Source: Gammaproteobacteria bacterium (GTDB taxonomy: Bacteria; Pseudomonadota; Gammaproteobacteria; Enterobacterales; Permianibacteraceae). Taken from it: a stretch of DNA of 64,000 nucleotides. The stretch is from the NCBI GenBank assembly GCA_016182845.1, contig JACPFT010000023.1, forward strand, positions 62,001-126,000, written 5' to 3'. The notes under the pieces were generated by a model, which ran no database searches, was not told the DNA's origin, and saw only the letters and a list, made by a program, of their open reading frames with translations. Made by a program: the position numbers and the translations under genes. Position 1 is the first letter of the stretch. Each line of letters begins with the position of its first letter. Below are positions 58,074 to 64,000 of the stretch, one piece after another.

Positions 58074-58898
58074 GTGACCGTAGAAACCCAGGAGTATTAC
58101 TCCCTCATCACCAGCGCCGGGCTCGCCGCCGAGGCGGCGGCGAAACAGGCCGGCACCGCCCTGTCCTTCGCCACCGTCGAGGTCGGCCATGGCGGCGGCA
58201 GCAGCTATGACCCGACGCCCGACCAGGCCGCCCTGCTCGGCAAATGGTGGGAGGGTCCCGTCGAGAAGGTCTACCGCGACGCCGGCAATCCCGCCGTGCT
58301 CTACATCGAGGCCACCATCCCCTCCAACGTCGGCGGCGACTGGGTACGCGAAGCCGCGGTGCGCCTGCCCGACGGCACGCGCTACGCCCTGATCAAGCAC
58401 GCCCCCATGGAGAAGACCCTGCCCGCCAGCGGCCAGAGCACGGAGCTGACCCTGGTGCTCGCCCTCACGATCAGCAACCAGGTCAACGTGTCGGTGGAGG
58501 TGGACCCGACCAACTATGCCCGGCGCGAGGACGTTACCGCCGCGCTGGGCGAGCACACCGGCAGCGCCGACCCCCATCCGCAGTACGCGAAGCGCAGCGA
58601 CGAGGAGATCGGCTTCATCGCCCCGGCCGCCATCCAGGACCTCTCGCCCGGCGGCACCTATGTCGTGGACTCCTCCGCCGCCAGCCGCAGCGTGCGCCTG
58701 CCGTCCCCGAGCGGCGCCGACCGCCGCCCCACCACCATCATCCGTCGCGGCGCGAATCCGGTCGACGTACTGCGCCAGGTGGGCACCGACACCATCGAGG
58801 GCGCCGCCGAGGATCTGCGCCTGGACAAGAACTACCAGGTCGTGGTGCTGGCCCCGTCCAGCGCGACCGATTGGCAAATCCTGAACCGGAGGAAGTAA
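58074..58898 (+). CDS. Tail fibre protein, N-terminal gpH-like
   Basis: 274 residues from GTG 58074. The N-terminal 150 residues match phage tail-collar/fibre attachment proteins (YYSLITSAGLAAEAAAKQAG, GNPAVLYIEATIPSNVGGDWVREAAVRLPDG). A short HPQYAKR motif follows (about 163-170, HTGSADPHPQYAKRS), then a small beta-rich C-terminal domain. Much shorter than P2 gpH (669), so the receptor-binding part is probably carried by the next gene. Symbol withheld for that reason. Confidence 0.85.
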   Translation: MTVETQEYYSLITSAGLAAEAAAKQAGTALSFATVEVGHGGGSSYDPTPDQAALLGKWWEGPVEKVYRDAGNPAVLYIEATIPSNVGGDWVREAAVRLPDGTRYALIKHAPMEKTLPASGQSTELTLVLALTISNQVNVSVEVDPTNYARREDVTAALGEHTGSADPHPQYAKRSDEEIGFIAPAAIQDLSPGGTYVVDSSAASRSVRLPSPSGADRRPTTIIRRGANPVDVLRQVGTDTIEGAAEDLRLDKNYQVVVLAPSSATDWQILNRRK

Positions 58899-59569
58899 TG
58901 CAGCAGGCCAGTACCTATCTTGACGATGCCGCCGGCGGCGCGGCGTTCGCGAGCCGCCAGGAGTGCAAGGCGTCCGTCAATTTCACGCTGCCCAACGCCG
59001 AGTATGTCTACGTCACGCTGGTCGGCGCAGGCGGAGGCGGAGGGGGAGGAAGCCAGGGGGATGGCACGAGCGGCGGCGCCAGCTCGTTCGGCGCCTACCT
59101 GACCGCCGGCGGCGGCAGTCAGGGCGGCACCTACCCTGCGCCCGGCGGTACGGCGACGCTGACCGAGCAGATCGATTGTTATTACCCCGGCGGCGAGGGC
59201 GGTGCCGGTCTCCCGATAAGCTCCGGCTACGTGCAGGGGGTCGGCGGCGGCCCGTCGTTTGCTCCGGCTCGCCCCGCCGCGAAGATTCATAAGGACGGCG
59301 GCGGGCCGGGCGGGCGCGGCGGCGCGAGCTTCCGCACGTATGCGACCCCGAACAGCGGAGCCGGCGGCGACGGCGCGAGCATCGCCAGCGGCACTACCGG
59401 CACGACGTCCGGTGGCGGCGCCGGCGGCGCGGTGATCCGCCGCTACCGATTGGCCGTCGCGGCGATGGGCGGGGCCGGCGCAGTGATTCCCGTGACGATT
59501 GGCGCGGGCGGCGTTGCCAGTACCGGCAGTAAACCCGGTGCCGATGGGTATTGTTTGGTGGAGTGGTGA
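58898..59569 (+). CDS. Glycine-rich tail fibre tip protein
   Basis: 223 residues, about one-third Gly. The N-terminus (1-35) is ordinary; YVYVTLVGAGGGGGGG begins a glycine-rich domain with many GG-x-GG runs to the C-terminal PGADGYCLVEW. Such domains form polyglycine-II helices in fibre adhesins (as in S16 gp38) or the glycine-rich tips of fibre proteins. GGAGG precedes ATG 58898, which overlaps the fibre stop (TAATG). Likely host-recognition determinant. Confidence 0.75.
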   Translation: MQQASTYLDDAAGGAAFASRQECKASVNFTLPNAEYVYVTLVGAGGGGGGGSQGDGTSGGASSFGAYLTAGGGSQGGTYPAPGGTATLTEQIDCYYPGGEGGAGLPISSGYVQGVGGGPSFAPARPAAKIHKDGGGPGGRGGASFRTYATPNSGAGGDGASIASGTTGTTSGGGAGGAVIRRYRLAVAAMGGAGAVIPVTIGAGGVASTGSKPGADGYCLVEW

Positions 59570-59571
59570 AC

Positions 59572-60042
59572 ATGATTCGGTATGCAGAAATTCAAGATGG
59601 CGTGGTCCGCCATGTCGGGAAAAACGCCTTTCTCCCGGTGTTCTCACCGGTTTCCGGTGTGCTCGCCGTCGATATTACGGGCGAGGCTGAGGTGGGTATC
59701 GACTGGCACTATGTCGACGGGCATTTCATCCCCCCGGCGATAGTCGAGGCCGCGCCGGCCCAACAGCCCGCCGCCCACCTCACCCACTACGAGTTCTACA
59801 AGCGCCTGCCGCCGGCCAAATACCTGGCCCTGCTGCGCAGGACCGAGCCGGCCTCCGGCGCCGACTACGACCCGGATATCGAATACAGCTTCCGCCTGCT
59901 CGCCGCCGCCCGCTTCGTCGACCTCGGCCTGGCGGACGTGATCGGCGGCGTGCGCCTGATGGTCGCCAAGGCCGTCATCACCGAGCCGGAGGCCGAGCAC
60001 CTGCTGACCCCCACCCTGCTGCCCGGCGAGACAGGGGCGTGA
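59572..60042 (+). CDS. Putative tail fibre assembly-type protein
   Basis: 156 residues. N-terminal half (MIRYAEIQDGVVRHVG, IDWHYVDGHFIPP) resembles the start of phage proteins encoded after fibre genes; the C-terminal helical region carries YEFYKRLPPAKYLALLRRTE and RFVDLGLADVIGGVRLM. Probably a fibre chaperone by position; no specific family is certain. Confidence 0.6.
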   Translation: MIRYAEIQDGVVRHVGKNAFLPVFSPVSGVLAVDITGEAEVGIDWHYVDGHFIPPAIVEAAPAQQPAAHLTHYEFYKRLPPAKYLALLRRTEPASGADYDPDIEYSFRLLAAARFVDLGLADVIGGVRLMVAKAVITEPEAEHLLTPTLLPGETGA

Positions 60043-60044
60043 GC

Positions 60045-60302
60045 ATGAAGCGATACTGCTGGAACTGCCTCATTGCGCTGGACCAATTCATCAATGTCCT
60101 GGCCGGGCCGCTGCTGAATTTGGCGCTCAAACCTGTGTCCCGCTTCGGCGATCCGGACGAGACCCTGTCCAGCGTGTTCGGCAAGAACGTACGCGCCGGC
60201 CACTGCCGGACCTGCCGCTGGCTCTGCCGACTGCTGAATCGAGCCGACCCCAACCATTGCCACCAAAGCATCGAGCCCGACGAGGGAGACAAAGCTCTCT
60301 GA
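60045..60302 (+). CDS. Small Cys-rich phage protein of unknown function
   Basis: 85 residues. MKRYCWNCLIALDQFINVLAG and GDPDETLSSVFGKN, followed by CRTCRWLCRLLN and HCHQ: a short conserved prophage protein with possible zinc-binding Cys/His. No known role. GTG 60039 is an alternative start overlapping the preceding stop. Confidence 0.65.
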   Translation: MKRYCWNCLIALDQFINVLAGPLLNLALKPVSRFGDPDETLSSVFGKNVRAGHCRTCRWLCRLLNRADPNHCHQSIEPDEGDKAL

Positions 60303-60312
60303 CCCGGCCGAC

Positions 60313-60337
60313 AACGGGCGCCAGGTCGGCGCCCGTT
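60313..60337 (+). terminator. Intrinsic terminator after the fibre genes
   Basis: AACGGGCGCC / GGCGCCCGTT with an AGGTC loop, followed by CTTTCT. It separates the fibre block from the methylase gene. Confidence 0.8.
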
Positions 60338-60376
60338 CTTTCTGCCCTCCGTTCCCCTTGAAGTTTAAGGATCCCC

Positions 60377-61141
60377 ATGACCTCCCCCATCGTCCCCTGG
60401 ATCGGCGGCAAACGCCGGCTGGCCAAACACATCCTCCCCCTGTTCCCGGAACACGGATGCTATGTCGAACCGTTCTGCGGCGCCGCAGCCCTGTTCTTCC
60501 TGAAAACGCCAACCAAGGTCGAAGTCCTGAACGACATCAATGGCGAGCTGGTGAATCTGTACCGGGTCGTACAGCACCACCCGGAAGAATTCGTGCGCCA
60601 TTTCAAATGGGCACTGGTCAGCCGCAAGATTTTCGAGTGGAACCAAATGACCAACCCCAAGACGCTGACCGATATTCAGCGCGCGGTGCGGTTCTATTTC
60701 CTCCAGAAAAACGCCTTCGGCGGCAAGGTCGAATCCCAGTCCTTCGGCACGGCCACCACGGCCCCACCCAGGCTCAACCTCCTGCGCCTGGAGGAGGACC
60801 TGTCCAATGCCCACCTGCGCCTCAGCCGTGCCTATATCGAGAATCTCAACTGGGCCGAGTGCATCACCAAGTACGACCGCGAACACACCCTGTTCTACTG
60901 CGACCCGCCCTACTGGGCAACGGAAGGCTACGGCGTCGACTTCGGCCTGGACCAGTACAGCCGGATGGCCGAACTGGCGAGAACCGTGAAAGGCAAGATG
61001 CTGATCTCGGTCAACGACATACCAGAGATGCGCGCGGCGTTCGCCGGCTTGAGCATGGAGCGCGTGGAGATTCGCTACGCCGTCAGCGGTGGGGCCCGAA
61101 AGAAACAAGCCAGCAGCGAATTGCTTATCAGGAACTGGTGA
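60377..61141 (+). CDS. DNA adenine methyltransferase (Dam type)
   Basis: 254 residues. Alpha-class N6-adenine methylase: PWIGGKRRL near the N-terminus, AdoMet-binding EPFCGAAAL (31-39), motif IV DPPY (176-179) and KMLISVNDIPEM. AAGGATCCCC precedes ATG. It lies between two late operons after a terminator, so it is probably a moron with its own promoter. The recognition site cannot be deduced; GATC is typical of Dam relatives. It could protect phage DNA from host restriction or alter host expression. Confidence 0.92.
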   Translation: MTSPIVPWIGGKRRLAKHILPLFPEHGCYVEPFCGAAALFFLKTPTKVEVLNDINGELVNLYRVVQHHPEEFVRHFKWALVSRKIFEWNQMTNPKTLTDIQRAVRFYFLQKNAFGGKVESQSFGTATTAPPRLNLLRLEEDLSNAHLRLSRAYIENLNWAECITKYDREHTLFYCDPPYWATEGYGVDFGLDQYSRMAELARTVKGKMLISVNDIPEMRAAFAGLSMERVEIRYAVSGGARKKQASSELLIRNW

Positions 61142-61166
61142 GCGAAGCGGCACGATTAGCCCGGTT

Positions 61167-61189
61167 GTTGTAACTCCGCTCGCCACAAC
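61167..61189. promoter_or_regulatory. Ogr-type late-promoter dyad upstream of FI
   Basis: GTTGT (61167-61171), 13 bases, ACAAC (61185-61189). Its centre is 81 bases before the FI start. Same layout as at 48731 and 55564. Confidence 0.7.
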
Positions 61190-61227
61190 ACCACCCCCGT
61201 GCACCCTCGCGCGCAGTGGTAGCACCC

Positions 61228-61255
61228 TTGCTCCGGATCTACCGCTCCGGAGCAA
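61228..61255 (+). promoter_or_regulatory. Hairpin covering the FI ribosome binding site
   Basis: TTGCTCCGG (61228-61236) is exactly complementary to CCGGAGCAA (61247-61255), with a ten-base loop. The Shine-Dalgarno GGAG (61249-61252) is inside the stem, six bases before ATG 61259. Confidence 0.6.
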
Positions 61256-61258
61256 ACC

Positions 61259-62431
61259 ATGACCATCACCCGCCATCACGGCGTGCGCGTCCAGGAAATC
61301 AACGACGGCACGCGCCCCATCGCCTCGGCCAGTTCCGAAATCATCGGCATGGCCTGTATCGCCAGTGACGCCGACGCCGCGTTCTTCCCCGAAGACAAGG
61401 CCGTCCTCGTCACCGACATCCAGAAAGCCATCGGCAAGGCCGGCACCCAGGGTACGCTCGCCGCGAGCCTGGACGCCATCGCCGACCAGACCAGCGCCCC
61501 CATCGTCGTCGTGCGCGCCAAGACCGGCGCCACCGCGGCGGAAACCACCAGCAACCTGATCGGCACGACCACCGCCGAGGGCAAATACACCGGCCTCAAG
61601 GCCCTGCTCACCGCCCAGAGCAGCCTGCGCGTCAAGCCGCGCATCCTCGGCGTGCCCGGCCTCGACAATCTCCAGGTCACCGCCGAGCTGGCCGGCATCG
61701 CCCAGAAGCTGCGCGGCTTCGCCTACGCCTCCTGCTATGACGCCAAGACCAAGGAAGAGGCCGTCGCCTACCGCGAGAATTTCGGCCAGCGCGAGCTGAT
61801 GCTGATCTGGCCGGACTTCGTGAGCTGGGACACCGTCGCCAGCGCCGAGAAGCAGGCCTACGCCACCGCCCGCGCCCTGGGCCTGCGCGCCAAGATCGAT
61901 CAGGAAATGGGCTGGCACAAGACCCTGTCCAACATCCCGGTCAACGGCGTCTCCGGCCTGTCCCGCGACGTGTTTTGGGACCTGCAGGATCCGAACACCG
62001 ACGCCGGCTACCTGAACAGCCACGACATCACCACCCTGATCCACGCCAAGGGCTACCGCTTCTGGGGCAGCCGCACCTGTTCCGCCGACCCGCTGTTCCC
62101 CTTCGAAAACTATGTGCGCACCGGTCAGATCCTGGCCGACACCATGGCCGAAGCCCATATGTGGGCCAGCGACCTGCCGCTGCACCCGACCCTGGTCCGC
62201 GACATCGTCGAAGGCATCAACGCCAAGTTCCGCGAGATGAAGAGCAGCGGCCTGCTCATCGACGGCCAGGCCTGGTACAGCGAGGAAATCAACACGGTGG
62301 ACACCATCAAGTCCGGGAAGCTGTACATCGACTACGACTACACGCCGGTCCCGCCGCTGGAAGACCTCACCCTCCGCCAGCGCATCACCGACCGCTACCT
62401 GGTCGATTTCGCCACCCGCATCAACGGCTAA
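61259..62431 (+). CDS. FI: Tail sheath protein (P2 gpFI family)
   Basis: 390 residues (P2 FI 396). [75 protein letters not shown] and the C-terminal FATRING. Contractile sheath around the tube. Confidence 0.96.
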   Translation: MTITRHHGVRVQEINDGTRPIASASSEIIGMACIASDADAAFFPEDKAVLVTDIQKAIGKAGTQGTLAASLDAIADQTSAPIVVVRAKTGATAAETTSNLIGTTTAEGKYTGLKALLTAQSSLRVKPRILGVPGLDNLQVTAELAGIAQKLRGFAYASCYDAKTKEEAVAYRENFGQRELMLIWPDFVSWDTVASAEKQAYATARALGLRAKIDQEMGWHKTLSNIPVNGVSGLSRDVFWDLQDPNTDAGYLNSHDITTLIHAKGYRFWGSRTCSADPLFPFENYVRTGQILADTMAEAHMWASDLPLHPTLVRDIVEGINAKFREMKSSGLLIDGQAWYSEEINTVDTIKSGKLYIDYDYTPVPPLEDLTLRQRITDRYLVDFATRING

Positions 62432-62446
62432 CCAAGGAGACCGAGC

Positions 62447-62959
62447 ATGTCCCTCCCCCGCAAGCTCAAGCACTTCAACGTCTTCTACAACGGCGAGGAA
62501 TTCTTCGGCCAGGCCACGGAAATCACCCTGCCCAAGCTCGCCCGCAAATTCGAGGAATACCGTGGCGGCGGCATGAGCGGCCCGGTCGATATCGACCTGG
62601 GCAACGAGAAGCTGGAGTTCGAACACAACTACGGCGGCCTCATGTACCCCATCTTCAAGGATTACGGCATCGCCCGCGTCGATGGCGTGCTGCTGCGCTT
62701 CGCCGGCAGCTACCAGCGCGACGACACCGGCGAAGTGGATGCCGTCGAAATCGTCGTGCGCGGCCGTCACCAGGAGATCGACGCCGGCAGCGCCAAGGCC
62801 GGCGACGACACCGAGTTCAAGGTCAAGTCCAGCCTCAGCTACTACAAGCTGGTGGTGAACGGCGAAACCCTGGTGGAAATCGACCACGTCAATTCCATTG
62901 AGAACGTCGGCGGCGTGGATCGCATGGAAGAACACCGCCGCGCCATCGGCCGCGCATAA
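62447..62959 (+). CDS. FII: Tail tube protein (P2 gpFII family)
   Basis: 170 residues (P2 FII 172). MSLPRKLKHFNVFYNGEEFFG, KFEEYRGGGMSGPVDIDLG, YYKLVVNGETLVEIDHVN. It forms the inner tube. GGAGACC precedes the ATG; 15 bases after FI. Confidence 0.96.
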   Translation: MSLPRKLKHFNVFYNGEEFFGQATEITLPKLARKFEEYRGGGMSGPVDIDLGNEKLEFEHNYGGLMYPIFKDYGIARVDGVLLRFAGSYQRDDTGEVDAVEIVVRGRHQEIDAGSAKAGDDTEFKVKSSLSYYKLVVNGETLVEIDHVNSIENVGGVDRMEEHRRAIGRA

Positions 62960-63003
62960 GCTCGCGCTTTATCACCCATCGAAATATCGCAAGGAAATAT
63001 CCC

Positions 63004-63312
63004 ATGAAAGCCACAGTCACCCTCGACACCCCCGTCAAGCGCGGCGAGAAGGAAATTACCGAGGTCGTGCTACGCAAGCCGAACTCCGGCGAGATACGCG
63101 GCGTCGCGCTCGTTGACCTCATGCAGATGGACGTTGCCGCACTGATCCGCGTCCTGCCTCGCATCACGGCCCCCTCCCTGACGGAACAGGAAGTTTCCCG
63201 AATGGACCCCGCGGACCTGATGCAGATGGGTCAGGAGGTCTCCGGTTTTTTGTTACCGAAAGCCGCGAAGCAGGCACTCGCTCCCCAGACGTCCGACTCC
63301 CCCGAAGAGTAG
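63004..63312 (+). CDS. E: Tail assembly protein E (P2 gpE family)
   Basis: 102 residues (P2 gpE 91). VTLDTPVKRGEKEITEVVLRKPNSGEIRG, then helices and VSGFLLPKAAK. A T-TTT-TTG slippery heptamer lies in frame at 63246-63252, so part of the ribosomes should shift -1 and make the E+E' fusion (about 144 residues). Role: tail chaperone for the tape measure protein. Confidence 0.92.
   Translation: MKATVTLDTPVKRGEKEITEVVLRKPNSGEIRGVALVDLMQMDVAALIRVLPRITAPSLTEQEVSRMDPADLMQMGQEVSGFLLPKAAKQALAPQTSDSPEE
63246..63252 (+). promoter_or_regulatory. Programmed -1 frameshift site for E+E'
   Basis: In the E frame the codons read GGT TTT TTG, i.e. T-TTT-TTG. After a -1 slip the frame stays open for 23 codons and joins E' at 63321 with no stop. 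This is the same heptamer as in P2. Confidence 0.85.
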
Positions 63313-63320
63313 AGGACGCC

Positions 63321-63437
63321 ATGGCCGACATCGCCGCCGTGTTCCATTGGGAGCCGCCGACGATGGACGGCATGGGTCTAGTCGAATTGGCGGAATGGCG
63401 CGAACGCGCCCGAGTGCGTAGCGGAGCGGAAGAATGA
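63321..63437 (+). CDS. GpE' (GpE-family small tail protein)
   Basis: 38 residues if read alone from ATG 63321 (MADIAAVFHWEPPTMDGMGL). The sequence FHWEPPTMDGM...LAEWRERARVRSG is the E' signature of P2-like phages. In P2 E' is made only as the C-terminal part of the E+E' frameshift product; the same is expected here. Its stop overlaps the T start (ATGA). Confidence 0.88.
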   Translation: MADIAAVFHWEPPTMDGMGLVELAEWRERARVRSGAEE

Positions 63438-64000
63438 GCGGAGTGCGGAATCTCAAGCTGGAAGTGATCCTGGCGGCCGTGGATAAAATCACACGGCCAC
63501 TGAAAGCCGCCCAACAGGGAAACCGCGACCTCGCCAAAGCCGTCAAGGACACCAAGGACCGGTTGAGGGAACTCAACCGGTCCCAGGCCGACATCGACGG
63601 CTTCAAGGATCTGCGTACCGGCGCAGCCGTCACCGATCACCAACTGAAAGCCGCCCGCGAACGCGTGCGTGAACTCGGCGAGGCCATGGCCAAGACCGAA
63701 GCGCCCACCAAGGCCATGGCCCGGGAGTTCAAGGCCGCAACCGCCGCCGCTCAAGAGCTGGCCCTGCGCAAAGGCAAGCTCGCCAACAGCATCAAGCAGA
63801 CCCAGGAGCGCCTGGAACGGGCCGGCATCGACACCAAGAATCTCAGCAACCACCAACGCCAGCTCTCCGACGCGGTTCGCTCCGCCAACGTCGCCCTCAA
63901 GGAGCAGGAGGCGCGACTCACCAAGGCCAACGAGAAGCAGCGCCGGCTCACCGCCGCCAGCGCCGAATACGGCAAGGCCATGGCCCGCCGCAACCAGCTC
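63434..64000 (+). CDS. T: Tail tape measure protein, N-terminal part (P2 gpT family)
   Basis: 189 residues visible; the gene runs off the window. MSGVRNLKLEVILAAVDKIT is the usual gpT start, followed by long Ala/Lys/Glu-rich coiled coils (KERVRELGEAMAKTEA-like, QTQERLERAGIDTKNLS). It sets tail length. ATG 63434 overlaps the E' stop. Confidence 0.93.
   Translation, partial: MSGVRNLKLEVILAAVDKITRPLKAAQQGNRDLAKAVKDTKDRLRELNRSQADIDGFKDLRTGAAVTDHQLKAARERVRELGEAMAKTEAPTKAMAREFKAATAAAQELALRKGKLANSIKQTQERLERAGIDTKNLSNHQRQLSDAVRSANVALKEQEARLTKANEKQRRLTAASAEYGKAMARRNQL

Larger units (their letters stand above)
43869..64000. mobile_element. P2-type prophage (left end to tape measure gene)
   Basis: Starts at the split tRNA-Thr and continues past the window end. 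The gene order from 45.9 kb matches P2: Q and P leftward, then O N M L X, lysis genes, R S, V W J I, fibre genes, FI FII E E' T rightward. All visible structural genes look intact, with overlapping start/stop codons and late-promoter dyads, so the particle module appears functional. Distinctive cargo: a ParF/ParG pair and GTTACC box array at the left end, a Dam-type methylase, a TraR/DksA-like zinc finger and a glycine-rich fibre tip. Confidence 0.93.

Noticed and set aside
60365-62935. An 856-codon minus-strand frame across the methylase, sheath and tube genes
   Set aside because: Runs antisense to three clear phage genes and has shadow-type composition.
1-64000. CRISPR arrays, rRNA genes and complete tRNA genes
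   Set aside because: I found no regularly spaced repeat-spacer array, no rRNA-like sequence and only the tRNA-Thr 3' half.

Overview
The window looks like a chromosomal segment of a high-GC gammaproteobacterium with an integrated P2-type prophage filling its right third. The ArgE/ArgC/ArgB, SpeD, Vfr-like CRP and MvaT-like proteins are close to gammaproteobacterial versions. Two gene neighbourhoods recall Pseudomonas: nadC / DUF1631 / ampD / ampE, and coq7 - speD - osmC-like - crp(vfr) - trpG. I cannot resolve the order or genus from sequence alone.

Region 1 (1-11.4 kb): the end of a sensor kinase, its OmpR-type regulator and a CpxP/Spy-like periplasmic protein form an envelope-stress-type module. 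Then comes an arginine block in which argR-argC-argB-argF and a putative N-acetylglutamate synthase read leftward and argE reads rightward. Two ARG-box-like palindromes lie in the divergent spacer. A second two-component system (DJ-1/PfpI protein, regulator, kinase) and a DUF4412 protein follow.

Region 2 (11.5-15.5 kb): an island of about 3.9 kb holds remnants of three insertion sequences (IS3, IS4-like, IS256) and an algI/algJ-type polysaccharide O-acetylation pair. It is bounded by two copies of the 3' end of lpdA. The intact lpdA, aceF and aceE (pyruvate dehydrogenase complex) follow to 21.4 kb.

Region 3 (21.7-43.8 kb): a 1630-residue secreted protein with Calx-beta domains and a GlyGly-CTERM-like tail; btuF, ampE and an ampD with a lipoprotein-like leader; two DUF1631 proteins flanking nadC; GST, HDOD, Ycf46-like ATPase, coq7, mvaT, speD, yhfA-like, crp/vfr, trpG, rpe and sodC. 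Two families of intergenic palindromic repeats and many clear intrinsic terminators punctuate this backbone.

Region 4 (43.87 kb to the window end): the 3' half of a tRNA-Thr(CGU) marks the left attachment site. Inside it are a ParF/ParG-like partition pair, an AT-rich array of GGTAAC/GTTACC boxes, a cos-like sequence and a perfect DnaA box. The P2-order structural genes follow: Q, P, O, N, M, L, X, lysis genes, R, S, V, W, J, I, tail fibre genes, a Dam-type methylase, FI, FII, E with a conserved E/E' -1 frameshift signal, and the start of tape measure gene T. Three Ogr-type dyads precede the O, V and FI operons. No integrase, repressor or replication gene is visible, so the right end of the prophage lies outside the window.
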